DNA of 64,000 nucleotides from contig CM028333.1 of the NCBI GenBank assembly GCA_016647705.1, positions 25,538,243 to 25,602,242 of the forward strand. Direction: 5' to 3'. This document shows, piece after piece, positions 1 through 12,179 of this stretch; the first letter of the stretch is position 1, and each line of letters starts with the position of its first letter. A program made the position numbers and the translations under genes. The notes beneath the pieces are model-generated. The model worked only from the letters and a program-made list of their open reading frames with translations, did not search any database and was not told the DNA's origin. The DNA comes from Eucommia ulmoides (lineage: Eukaryota; Streptophyta; Magnoliopsida; Garryales; Eucommiaceae).

Positions 1-1424
1 CTTTCTAAGTCTTTACCCTATAAAGAGACAACACTTGATCCTCTTCGGCAATAGGCTATGGTTGAGGAACTCTCTACTTTACACAAGACAGATATATAGG
101 ATTTAGTACTTTTACCTCCTGGAAAAAGTTCAATTGGTTCTCGTTGGGTCTACAAAATTAAAACTAAGTCTTATGGTTTAGTTGAGTAGTACAAGGCTCG
201 TTTGGTTGCCAAGGGATTTTCTCTGCAATATGGTATGGATTATGAGGAGACTTTTGCTCCAATTGTAAAAATGACAATTGTTCGCACTCTTATTGCCATT
301 GCATCTGTTCATCAGTAGCATATTTCTCAGATGGATGTTAAAAATACCTTCTTGAATGGAGATCTTCAAGGAGAAGTTTACATGACTCCTCTTCCGTATG
401 TTGCTCACAAGTCTGGAAAAGTTTGCAAACTCAAGAAAGCTCTATATGGTCTTAAACAGGACCCTCAATCCTAGTTTAAGAAGTCCTCTACAGTGATTAC
501 TTCGCTTGGTTTTCACCAGAGTAATCATGATTCCGCTCAATCTATAAAGTGTACCACTGCAGGCCGTATTCTACTATCTTTATATGTGGATGACATGATT
601 ATTACTGGTGATGATATTGATGGGATTACAATCTTGAAGTCAAAATTATCTCTTCAGTTTGTAATGAAGCACTTGGGGAGCTTTACGCTACTTATGGAAT
701 ATTGAAGTAGCATTTTCTCCAAAATGCTATTTTTTTTCTCAGTCTAAATATGCAGCTAAAATTCTTGAGCGTACTCATATTACTGATACTAGGGCCGTTA
801 ATACTCCTTTAGAGGTGAATGCTCGCTATTCACCTTCCGGTGATGCCCTTTTGTCAGATCCTACCTTTTATCATATTATTGTTGGCAGTTTGGTCCATCT
901 AACCATCACTCGTCTGGACATTGCCCACGTTGTTCATATCATCAACTAGTTTGTGACATCTCCTACTACAGTTCTATTGATCCTAAGATTTTGATGGACA
1001 ATTAAAAGTTGATATTTTTTATGAAACTAACAATTTTATTGAGTGTTTCAGTTTATTAATTCCAGTGATAAAAATGATCAAGAAGATATTGTGATAATGT
1101 TAAAGATGATGACAAAGATGATGGAAGATTAAGAGTTTGAAGAAATTGAAGAATCTAGGGAAAACAACTCAGGTTAAATTCTAACTCTTAATATCCCAAT
1201 TAGGATCACACACGACACAAAATGATTTTTATAAATATGTGTGTTTTTTATAGGATCCTAATTAGTTAAATTATTTGCTCCTATGTGTAATTGAAAAATA
1301 AATATTGATAATTAATTAAAATTGAATTTAAGAATTTAGTGGAGCTAACTAAAAAAAATATTGGTTAAAGAGGCGAAAACGTTGAAGAAAATGGATTAAA
1401 AACGAATTTACAAGAGATTCCCAA

Positions 1425-1730
1425 CATTGACCAGTTAATAGGTAAGTCGACCGGAGTATAGAAGGTGAAGTTGTTAAATCTATCAGTTGATAGGTAGGTC
1501 GACCTGAGCTTAAATGGTTAACTCTCTGAATCGATCAGTCGACAGAGAGGTCGACTTATGACCAAAAGTGAAACTCTCTGAATCTCTAGGTCGACAGATA
1601 AGTAGACTCATGAAATTCTCTGTATCGTCTGGTCGATAGTTGAAGTATGAGCGGTCGAGTGATGGGCGAAGAATTTTTGGCTTGGCTACATCCTGAATTG
1701 ATCGGTCGACAGGTGACCCTTGGTTAATCA
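1425..1730 (+). repeat. GTCGAC palindrome array in the 5' LTR
   Basis: Repeated units of roughly 52 bp contain paired GTCGAC hexamers about 12 bp apart, separated by a conserved AACTCTCTGAATC-like spacer. The array lies several hundred bp upstream of a TATA-like TTTAAATAGACC at about 2107, where an LTR enhancer would be. Some hexamers have decayed. Confidence 0.7.
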
Positions 1731-2745
1731 ACTTATGGGACTGTTTCAGGATTTTGTGGAATTCCGAATTTTTTTCTAAAAGTTGTCGTTACTAGCTTTT
1801 TTTTTGTTAGGATCTCCGAGATATCTTAGGAATCTGAAGAGTTTTTAGTTATTTAAATGATATCTAAGTGTTCCTATAGATATGGTTCAAGTAGTTTTTA
1901 TGTTTCTCAATTTGGTACGTATAATTTTTTCAATCCTATTCAATTGTGTTTGAAGAAAAAATTTGAGGGACTTAATTGAAAGTTTTAAAAGATATTTTTG
2001 AGTGAATTATATTAGAAATGAATCATTATCATATAGAGGGTCTATTGGAGCAATTAAACGTTATGATTCATGGGAACTAGCCGTTGGAGAGCTTGTTTTA
2101 TTCCCTTTTAAATAGACCTGCGTTTTTTTTCATATTTGAGACACACATTTAGAGAATTATTCTGAGTTATTCAACTTTTGAGCTTTCTAAGAGTTATCAT
2201 ACTTAGTGTATTGTGAGATCTTTTCTGAGAGTTATTCTTGAGAAATATTTACTGTGGATTATTGCTACTACCGATCTAAAGTTTCATTGCTATCTCTAAT
2301 CATTATTTTTTCAGTGGAATCCTAGTGAGATCATTCCAAATTACTTTCTATTAATTGTTGCTTTATTATATTTGGAATTTGGAATTTGATCTTTAAAATT
2401 GTTTTTTGATTTTTTATTGAAAAATATTTTTTGAAACAATTTTTTGAAGAAATCTAATTACGTGCTCAATTACGTGCTACCCAATTTTTGTTTAAAATCA
2501 GATTTTGAATATCTCACTTTTCTATCACTAGTTTTGGGATATTAATTGAGTTATAATTTATCTGGGGTGGTAGAAGTTTTAAGTGAGAAAAATTGTTTAT
2601 CAATTTGTAATTGGTGAGTTGAGTAACAGATTGAATACTATTGGGAGTATTTAATCAAAGGGTAGTTGGTTTCAGTCTCTTCCTGTAAAGAGATTGAGGT
2701 AGTAATTCTTTTTTGATTGAATTTATTTGTGAGCAATTTTGTAAC

Positions 2746-4928
2746 CGTTGGCCCAGTGAGCTACCCAAGAAGGGGGGTGAATTGGGTAGTATTAAAATTA
2801 TTAGAGAAAATACTTCAAAATTTTAAATAATTAATTTTATCCTAAATTAATTATTGTCTCTTTATATAACAATGGAAATATATTATCAACTAGGTGCACA
2901 CCAATCAACAAAAATAAAAAATGTAAAAATAGCTACGTACCGGATATTTATACTAGTTCACCAAGTTACTCTTGGCTAATCCAGTCCTCCGAGCCCCACG
3001 AAGAGTCACACCCACTAAACTCAAGATTCCTTTAAAGGCAGAAACCAAACCCTTACAATGATTCTTTTCACAGGCTCAGAATCAATCTTTACAATTCTTT
3101 TTCCCAGACTCAGGAATAACCTTTACTTTTTACAGGGTCAAGAATAACCTCTTCTTTTTCAAGGCTCAAGAATAACCTAATTCTTTTTATACCTTAGGCT
3201 CAAGAATAAAAACTTTACAATCACTCCAAGTATCCTTTTCCCAGGTAAGGATAGAACTTTTACAAATCACTCACTAATTCAATCAAGGAAGAATTAACAC
3301 CTTAATCTCTTTACCAGAAGAGATTGAAACCAGCTACTCTTTAATTAAATACTCCCAATAGTATCCAATCTGTCACTCAACTCACCAATTACAAATTGAT
3401 AAATAATTTTTCCACTCAGAGTTTCTATCACCTCAGATAAATTAGAACTCAATTAATATCCCAATATTAGTGATAGAAAAGTGAGATTTTCAAAATATGA
3501 TTTTAAATAAAAATTGGGTAGCACATAATCAGGTTTCTTAAGAAATTATTTCAAAAGTATTTTTCAATAAAAAATTCAAAAAATAATTTCAAAGATCAAA
3601 TTCCAAATAATAAATAATAGAATCAAGCAAAAACTAATAACAAGTAATTTGGAATGATCTCACCAGAATTTCACTGAATAAATAATGATTAGTAATGCAA
3701 CTTCAAATCGGTGATCAATAATAATTTTCTTCAATATCTCAATAATGATTTTCAAGACAATTCTCACAAAACTCTCAGTATGATAACTCCTAGAAATAAC
3801 GAGAGTTGAATAACTCATAATGATTTATATCTAATCTTATTTTGAATTGAAAAACGCAGGTCTATTTAAAAGAGAATAAAACAAGGCTTCCATAGGCTAG
3901 TTCCCGCTTGTCATGATAACTAATTGCACCTATAGACCCAATATATCATAATGATTCATTTCACATATAATTTACTCAAAAATATCTTTTAAAACTTTCA
4001 ATTATATCCCTCAAACTTTTTTTCAAACTCAATTGAATAGGATTGAAAGAATTATACGTACCAAATTGAGATACATAAAAAATAATTGAACCATATCTAT
4101 AGGGATATTTAAATATCATTTAAATAACTTAAAACATAACATATCCCTAATATATCTCGTGAATCTTAACCATAAAACGGCTAATAACGGCTACTATTCG
4201 AATCAGAACGCGAAATCCCACAAATCCTGAAACAGACTGATCAGTCGACCGACCAACACCAAGCTATCGACTGCTTGATTCAGGATGTAGCCAAGCTAAA
4301 AATCCATCGCCCATCGGTCGACCACTCATACTTCATCTGTCGATTGAACGATATAGAAAGTTTCACAAGTCGACCTATCTGTTGACCTAACGATCCAGAG
4401 AGTTTATCCTCTAGGCATAGGTCGACTTACCTGTCGACCGTTCAATTCAGAGAGTTAGCCTTATAACCTCAGGTCGACTTATCAGTCAACTGACTATTGC
4501 TCGAACACTTCTCCCAATTCGATTTTAATTCATTTTCTTCGACGTTTTCGCCTCTTTGACCAATTTATTTTTTTCGGTTAGCTCCACTACATTCTTAAAT
4601 TCCATTTTAATCAATTATCTTTACTTCTTTTTCAATAACACATAGGAGCAAATAATTTCACTAAATAGGATCCTATCAAAATATACATAAAATTTTTAAA
4701 AATATTTTGTGTCGTGTGTGATCCTAATTGGGATATTAAGAGTTGAAATTTAACCTGAATTGTTTTCCCTAGATTCTTTAAATTCTTCAACCTCTTAAAC
4801 CTTCATTATCTTTTGGCATCCATTCATTACTTGTCATCATTGGAACTAATAAACTAAAACATTAATTAAACCGTTAGTTCCACCAAAACATCAATATTTA
4901 ATTGTTTATCAGAATCTTAGGATCAACA
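2746..4928 (-). mobile_element. Inverted solo LTR of the same copia family
   Basis: The reverse complement matches the LTRs at 975 and 5776 from end to end. It is bounded by a perfect 5-bp duplication GTAAC (2741-2745 and 4929-4933). No internal region remains, so it is a solo LTR left after recombination. It lies antiparallel inside the host 5' LTR and so forms a roughly 2-kb inverted repeat with the neighbouring LTR sequence. Confidence 0.9.
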
Positions 4929-6227
4929 GTAACGGTTCAATTCTTACCGGGTAAAAGAATATTTGGAGTGTTTGTGAGGTTTTGATTCTTTAACCTAAGG
5001 TACAAAAGGAATTAGGTTATTCTTGAGCCTGTAAAAAGTAGAGGTTATTCCTGAGTCTGGGAAAAGGAATTTGTAAAGGTTGATTCTGAGCCCGCGAAAA
5101 TAATCATTGTGAGGGTTTGGTTCCTACCTTTATAGGAATCTTGAATTTAGTGGGTGCGACACTCCATGGAGCTCGAGGGACTAGATTAGCCAAGAATAGC
5201 TTGGTGAACCAGTATAAATTTTTAGTATGTTGTTATTTTTTATTATTTATTTTTGTTGTTTGGTGTGCACCTAATTGATATTATATTTTTGTTGTTATAT
5301 AAAGATAATAATTAATTTAGGATTAAAATAATTATTTGAATTTTTGAAGTATTTTCTCTGATAATTTTTTATTTACCCAATTCACCCCCTCTTGGGTAAC
5401 TCGTTGGTCTTTTTGGAGAGCTATGGGAATCAAGTAGTGTATTGATTCCCGTGGGTCTCGCCAATTCACACAATGGGCCAACAATTGGCATCAGAGCTGG
5501 TTTAACTTGATTAGCTTAAAATACTAGCTAATAAAGATCACATGACGCACACGATATGCACACTAGGTAAGGGGCTTTCTATGCACCGTCCACCATTATT
5601 TACAGGTAGTAATTATGCTGTTTGGAAGAATAAAATGATTGCTTTTTTGCAGACCACTAATTACGAGGCATGGTTGGTTATTGAAGAATCCGTCCTCGGA
5701 TTAAGGGGAGTGTGATTACATTATTGTTTTGAAGAAAATATCAAAGTTAATTGTCATCATAAAAAATGGGGAGATTGTTGGTCCTAAGATTTTGATGGAC
5801 AATTAAAGGTTGATGTTTTTTATGAAACTAACGATTTTATTGAATGTTTCAGTTTATTAGTTCCAGTGATGAAAATGATCATGAAGATACTGTGGCAATG
5901 CTAATGATGACAAAGATGATGGAAGATTAAGAGTTTGAAGAAATTGAAAAACTTAGGAAAAAATAATTCAGGTTAAATTCTAACTCTTAATATTCCAATT
6001 AGGATCATACACGACACAAAATGATTTTTATAATGTGTATTTTTTATAGGATCCTAATTAGTTAAATTATTTGCTTCTATGTGTAATTAAAAAAAAAATA
6101 TTGATAATTAATTAAAATTGAAAAGAATTTAGTGGAGCTAATTGAGAAAAGAAATTGATTAAAGGAGCAAAAACGTTGAAGAAAATGGATTAAAAACAAA
6201 TTTAGAAGAGGTTCTCAGTATAGGCCA

Positions 6228-6530
6228 GTCGACAGGTAAGTCGGCCGGAGCATAGAAGGTAAAGTTGTTGAATCTCTCGGTCGACAGATAAGTCGACCTG
6301 AGCTTAAATGATGAACTCTCTGAATCGATCAGTCGACAGGAAGGTCGACTTGTAACCAAAAGTGAAACTCTCTAAATCTCTAGGTCGATAGATAGGTTGA
6401 CTCATGAAATTCTCTGTATCGTCCGGTCGATAGTTGAAGTATGAGCGGTCGACCGATGGGCGAAGAATTTTTGGCTTAGCTACATCCTAAATTGGTCGGT
6501 CGACAAGTGACCCTTGGTCAGTCGACTTAT
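6228..6530 (+). repeat. GTCGAC palindrome array in the 3' LTR (52-bp period)
   Basis: First GTCGAC of successive units begins at 6228, 6280, 6332 and 6384 (the last is GTCGAT), exactly 52 bp apart. Within the second and third units a second GTCGAC follows 12 bp later (6292, 6344). Less regular copies continue to about 6500. Same array as in the 5' LTR. Confidence 0.8.
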
Positions 6531-8829
6531 GGGACTGTTTCAGGATTTTGTGGAATTCCGAATTTTATTCTAAAAGTAGCAGTTACTAGCTGTTTTTTAG
6601 TTAGGATCTCCAAGATATCTTAGGAATTTGAAGTGTTTTTAGTTATTTAAATGATATCTAAGTGTTCTTGTAGATATGGTTCAAGTATTTTGATGTTTTT
6701 CAATTTGGTACGTATAATTCTTTCAATCCTATTCAATTGTGTTTGGAGAAAAAATTTGAGGGACTTAATTGAAAGTTTTAACAAATATTTTTGAGTGAAT
6801 TATATCATAAATAAATCATTATGATATAGAGGGTCTATTGGTGCAATTAAATGTCATGATTCTTGGGAATTAGCCGTTAGAGGACTTGTTTTATTCCCTT
6901 TTAAATAGACCTGTATTTTTTCACATTTGAGACACATATCTAGAGAATTATTTTAAGCTTTTCAACTTTTGAGCTTTCTAAGAGTTATCATACTAAGTGT
7001 ATTGTGAGATCTTTTCTGAGAGTTATTCTTGAGAAATATTTGTTATGGATTATTGCTACTACCAATCTGAAGTTTCATTACTATCTTTAATCATTATTTT
7101 TTCGGTTGAATTCTGGTGAGATTTTTCTAAATTACTTTCTATTAATTTTTGTTTTATTATATTTGGAATTTGGAATTTGGTCTTTGAAATTGGTTTTTGA
7201 TTTTTTATTGAAAAATATTTTTTGAAACAATTTTTAGAAGAAATCTGATTATGTGCTACCTAATTTTTATTTAAAATCAGATTTTGAATATCTCACTTTC
7301 TATCATTAGTTTTGGCATATTAATTAAGTTCTAATTTGTTTGGGGTGGTAGAAACTTTGAGTGAGAAAAATCGCTTATCAATTTGTAATTGGTAAGTTGA
7401 GTGACGGATTGAATACGATTGGGAGTATTTAATCAAAGGGTAGCTGGTTTCAGTCTCTTCTTGTAAAGAGATTGAGATAGTAATTTTTCCTTGATTGAAT
7501 TGATTTGTGAGCAATTTTGTAATGGTTCAATCCTTATCGGGTAAAAGGATATTTGAAGTATTTGTGAGGTTTTGATTCTTTAGCTTAAGGTACAAAAATA
7601 ATTAGGTTATTCTTGAACCTGTAAAAAGTAGTGATTATTCCTGAGCCTGAGAAAAAGAATTTATAAAGGTTGATTCTGAGCCTGCGAAAAGAATCATTGT
7701 GAGGGTTTGATTCCTACCTTTAAAAGAATCTTGAGTTTAGTGGGTGCGACACTCCGTGGAGTTTAGGGGACTGGATTAGTCAAGAGTTGCTTGGTGAACT
7801 AGTATAAATTTTTGGTGTGTTGCTATTTTTTATTATTTATTTTTGTTATTTGGTGTGCACCTAGTTGATATTATATTTCTGCTGTTATATAAAGATAATA
7901 ATTAATTTAAGATTAAAATTAATTATTTGGATTTTTGAAGTATTTTCTCTGATAATTTTTTATATACCGAATTCATCTCCCTCTTGGGTAACTCACTGGG
8001 CCAACAAGTTCCTTAGGCTGCTGCTTTTCGTATCCTTCGATTTCTTCGAGGTACCCTATTTCAGAGTCTCTTACTTCCATCGACCTCGTCTTTGAGCTAG
8101 TGATCCCATAGTTCGCAAGTCTGTCACATGTTTTTGTATATTTTTGGGTGATTCTTTTATTTCATCGAAGAGCAAGAAGCAAGCGGTTATTTCTAAATCT
8201 TCCACTAAAGCTGAGTATCGTGCGATGGCATCCACTACAACTGAAATAATTTGGTTGCATTGGTTACTTGCAGATGTGAGTGTTTCTTTCTTATCCCACT
8301 ATCATGTATTGTGATAACAAGAGTGCTATTCAGATTACTCACAATTTAGTCTTTCATGAACGAACGAAGCACATCAAGATTAATTGTCATATCACTCGTC
8401 ATCACCTTCAACATAGGACTATTACTTTGCCTTTTGTGTCATCTTCCATGCAAATTACTGACTTGTTCACCAAGCCGCATTCTATTTCGCATTTTCGATT
8501 TTTGGTTGACAAACTCTCGATGTTTCTTGCAACAACATCGTGAGTTTAAGGGGGGATATTAGAGTTATTATTATTATTTAGTATTAAGGGTAGAATAGTC
8601 TTTTCATCATTTTATAGGTTTTCTATTGTATTCCTATATAAGTTTCTCTTTTAGGTTTTCTATTATATTCCTATATTCATTCATTCAGAGATGATAAATC
8701 CTAACCTCCATTTCTCTTTTCTCTCTAGATTTTTATATTTATTCATTGATCTTCACAGAATTGATATCAAACCTTTAGGTTTTATAGTTTTATATTGCTT
8801 TGTTATTTTATTATGACAATAAAAAATTT

Positions 8830-9062
8830 GGTTAATTATATTTTATCCTCCTGTGGTTTGGCTAATTTGTACTTTATCCCCCTGTAATTTGAAAATCACC
8901 ACTTACCCCTATGTGGTAAGATTTTCAAATTACTTACCCCTTTGATGTAGGGGGGTTAGTGCACCAAATATTTGACCACAGGGGGGGTAAGTGGCGATTT
9001 TCAAACCACAGGGGGTAAGTGTAAATTGGCCAAATCACCGGGGATAAAGTGTAATTAACCCT
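8830..9062. mobile_element. Small TIR element (MITE)
   Basis: About 230 bp with long imperfect terminal inverted repeats of roughly 75 bp. The left end reads GGTTAATTATATTTTATCC and the right end complements it as AGGGTTAATTACACTTTATC. The arms share CTTTATCCCC, GTGGTTTG and CACTTACCCC blocks. Flanks AAAAAATTT (8821-8829) and AAAAAATTA (9063-9071) could be a 9-bp target duplication, which would suit a Mutator-like origin, but the AT-richness makes this weak. No coding capacity. Confidence 0.7.
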
Positions 9063-9724
9063 AAAAAATTATGATATCTTTTGTTTTCAATAATGATTTT
9101 TGTTGAAATTTTGAAACAATGTAAGGGAAAAAATAGAAATTTGGATTACTGGGAACAAAAAAAAATTGAAAATTAGGAATAAAAATGACAATTAGGGAAT
9201 TGTTTTTGTTTTTTTTCCCTAGATTAAGAAACAAAATATGTTTTTTTAACGCTTTGCACCCTCAAGTTTGAACACATAAAATCCTGAATTTTCCTACTCA
9301 TCCCATTTTTATCTAAATTATTACCATCGTAAATTGTTGTTCAAATTAAAATTATAGGGACCAACATGAAGTAATGATCAAAGTTCAGGGGTGAAAATTG
9401 TCAAAATACTACAAAAATATAGAAAAATGGCTTTTAGTTGGTGTTTTTTGTGCCCATTAAAATGGAAATAAAGCTATAACATATGAAAAAGTGGCTTTTC
9501 TTTTTGTTCTCATTTATATGGAAATTCAAAATAAATATAAAAATTTGGGATTTATTTTTACTTTTGTTGCTCGAATATTAGGAACCAAAAAAAAAAAAAA
9601 AAAGGGATTTTTTTTTTGGTTTTTTTTTTGTTCCCATTAATCACAAAATCAGGAAAAAAAAATGGGAATAATGATGTGTGTGTTTCCAAATTTCCATTTT
9701 TGTTCCCTGTAAAAAAATGGGAAA
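9063..9724. other. AT-rich intergenic stretch, no gene seen
   Basis: Holds repeated GGGAACAAAAA / TTTTTGTTCCC-like strings and A/T runs (about 9589-9605), with related strings at 11160-11280. An older repeat may therefore have been split by the foldback element between them. No supported reading frame. Confidence 0.4.
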
Positions 9725-11135
9725 TTTTTTCTGCAGTCCCAAAGTTGAAAAAAACAACTTTTGAAGGACTATAACTTTTTGGATCATCCCAAAAGTCCCA
9801 CGATTTTTTTTTGCCAATTTTGTCCCTTGATAGATTTGTTATTTACAAATACATGCCCTTCGGTGGGCCTCGCCGCCTCTTTCTCTCTCTCTGCAAGCAG
9901 TGGGCAGGTGGGCCCCACCACCTCTATCTCTCTGTGCAGGCGGGCCCCACGCCTGCTCTCTCTCTTTCCTCTCTTCTTTCACCGCTCTCTCTCTCTCTGC
10001 AGGCAATGCACAGGCGGGCCCCATTCCTGCTCTCTCTCTCTTTCTTTCCTCTCTTCTCTCGCCGCACTCTCTCTCTTCTCTCTCTCTCTCTCTCTCACGG
10101 TTTGGACCCAAAAAGGGGCCCACTCCCTTTTCTCCCATTTTCATTTTAGTCCTTTTATTTAACATTCTTTCAATTTCAAACCCTCATTTATTTATTTTTT
10201 AATTTCACACCTTTTTCTTTATTCTATTTTTTTTTGTATTTTTGGAACAAATGAAATGAAACAAAACAAATTCAGGTGTAAAATGAAACATAATTTTTTT
10301 TATTTTATTTTCAGTAGATATCTATAAGTCTTGTAGAAACACAGTTAATTTTATAATATTTAGTGGATATCTACTTAATTTCACCTACAAGTCTTGTAGA
10401 AACACAGTGAGTTCTATAATGTTTAGTAGATATCTACTTAATTTATTTTCAGTTGACAAAATGAAACAATGTAAGTATACTTTAGTAGATATCTTCTGAA
10501 ACAATGTTTGTTAAGTTGTTGGTGTGTTTTTTTTTTTTTTTTTTGTGGATCGTTTTGTATTGAGTTATTCAAATTTCATGAAAAATGTGTTAATGGTTCG
10601 GTTTTTGATTTAGATATCTACTGAAAATAAATTACATAGATATCTATTGTCCCGCAGAAAAATAAAAATAAATAATTATGCTTTATTTTACAGCTGAATT
10701 TGTTTTGTTTCATTTCATTTGTTCCAAAAATACAAAAAAAAAAAAAAACGGAATAAAGAAAAAGGTGTAAAAATTGAAAAATAAAGGAGTGGGCCCTTTT
10801 TGGGTCCAAACTGTGAGAGAGAGAGAGAGAGAGAGAAGAGAGAAGAGAGGAAAGAGAGAGAGAGAGGTGAGAGAAGAGAGGAAAGAGAGAGAGAGAGGGT
10901 AGGTGTGGGGCCCGCCTGCCCACTACCTGCAGAGAGAGAGAGAGGCAGAAGGGCCCACTCTTTTCGGTTGGTGTGTGTTATGAAGAGGATAATTTTGTCA
11001 TTACAAAATATGAGTGAAACTCTCAACCAATTTTTTTTTTTTTTAAAATAGGAGTTAAAAAGTTATTTTTATTTGTATAGGAGTGAAAAAGTTGTTGGTT
11101 CTCCAAATAAGACATTCGGAGGAAAAAGTCTAAAA
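9725..11135. mobile_element. Foldback-type element with arms of about 500-600 bp
   Basis: The left arm (about 9725-10330) and right arm (about 10618-11135) are inverted copies. The left arm has GTTTGGACCCAAAAAGGGGCC and the right arm has its complement at 10792-10812. GGAACAAATGAAATGAAAC at about 10243 pairs with its complement at about 10710. The GGGCCC/GTGGGCC blocks and the CT-rich tract on the left (9878-10097) pair with the GA-rich tract on the right (10815-10945). The outer ends are less alike. The loop is about 290 bp. No transposase is seen, and the reading frames here come from CT/GA runs. It resembles Mutator-like foldback elements, but I could not fix the termini or a target duplication. 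Confidence 0.65.
10326..10444. repeat. Two-copy tandem repeat in the foldback loop
   Basis: Two copies of a unit of roughly 60 bp, each starting AAGTCTTGTAGAAACACAGT and ending GATATCTACTTAATTT, at about 10326-10382 and 10389-10444. AGTAGATATCT-type strings recur at both edges of the loop. Confidence 0.7.
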
Positions 11136-12178
11136 AAATTTGGATAGAAATAAAAAAATCTAATGGATTGGGAACGGAAATAGGAATAACGGCTTTTCAT
11201 TGGTGGTTTTGTTCTTCAATGTTTTTTTTTGGTTCCTTGGAACACTATTAGAAACTGGACAATAGAAATAATGGATTTGGTCTACTTTATTTTTTATTTA
11301 TTAAATTTTTAATAAAATTTGAAGAGAACTAGAAATATGAAAATAATTTATGTTATGTTTTCAAAAATAATTTGTTCTCCTTCATGATTTATGAAAAATT
11401 TAAATTTAGAATTTCTCAAATAAGTGATTCCGACATGTCTAATCTAAAATTCAAATTTGTAATTTTTAGAGTATTTTGATACTTGTTTTGTATGTGTTTG
11501 TGTCTAATACATGTCCTGTTCAACACACTGTGTCAACTTTCTGATAAGTGTCCATTGTTCTGAGCTCCATACTAAAGCAATGTCCAAATTCCATCTAGCA
11601 TTAAATTGGTAAAAATAAAAAAGGAGATTTATTTACTTGAATAGCAAATTTAATTACCCAAATTTAAAACCATATCTACCATACTATGTATGGATATAAT
11701 TTTTTGTATGCATTTTTAATTTATATTATGGTCAAAATTCATATTTTGCCTACATTTCTTATTTTCTATTTGATTAGTATGATTTAAAAATAAAAAATAG
11801 GATGTTTATGTGATAACTCTCTTGTTTTATCTTTAATTTTAAAAAAATCTTATACATAATTACAATTTGTGTTTTAGTTTCGTACATAAAGAAAAAAACA
11901 GAAGATCCTTATAACAATTACATATATCTAACTTGTGTGTAAAATATTTATTAAGTGTAACACAAGTACATGTATGCTACATGTTTATAACCTATAACTA
12001 AAATTACACCCGAATTATTACCGAAATACCAAACATCACCCTGCTATCAGTTGGTATGCTGTTATTTTCAGTTCTAATTTCTAACGCAGGTCATTTTTAA
12101 GACGTTATTACAATATTTAATTTGCTTCACCCTCCAACGGATAAATCAAAACAAGTGGTTGAGAGAAATGATCGTACC
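11136..12178 (+). promoter_or_regulatory. Presumed upstream region of the CESA gene
   Basis: About 1 kb of AT-rich sequence between the foldback element and the CESA leader. I see no gene and no convincing TATA box at a defined distance. Function is inferred only from position. Confidence 0.3.
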
Positions 12179-12179
12179 T

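Larger units (their letters stand above)
975..8006 (+). mobile_element. Non-autonomous copia element with 2.2-kb LTRs
   Basis: Flanked by the 5-bp target duplication AGTTC (970-974 and 8007-8011). The 5' LTR is 975-5483, interrupted by a solo LTR at 2746-4928. The 3' LTR is 5776-8006. The internal region is only about 290 bp (5484-5775). It begins with a tRNA-Met-type primer site (TTGGCATCAGAGC), encodes the first part of a gag-like reading (SMHRPPLFTG, YAVWKN), then runs straight to a polypurine tract (AAAAAATGGGGAGAT). No protease, integrase or RT is present. Gag start and LTR match the larger element at 23453-31439, so this is a deletion derivative of that Sirevirus-like family that must have moved in trans. 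The two LTRs differ at many scattered positions, so it is not recent. Confidence 0.85.
1..8758 (+). mobile_element. Ty1/copia element, 3' half, broken and split
   Basis: The plus strand reads copia reverse transcriptase at 1-969 (motifs [39 protein letters not shown], and the catalytic YVDD as [13 protein letters not shown]). RNase H and the polyprotein tail follow at 8012-8545 ([40 protein letters not shown]). The two halves were one region, separated by the 975-8006 insertion. A polypurine tract (AAGGGGGGA) at about 8547-8557 precedes a short LTR at about 8558-8758. A PBS-like string (ATTGATATCAAAC) follows that LTR, so more element sequence may once have lain to the right. The left part lies outside the window. 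It is an old fossil with several breaks; I do not assign a copia lineage. Confidence 0.85.

Noticed and set aside
9761-10202. Several overlapping serine/leucine-rich reading frames of about 100-130 codons
   Set aside because: They arise from CT/GA repeats in the foldback arms; mirror frames exist in the right arm (10618-11051) and no domain is present.
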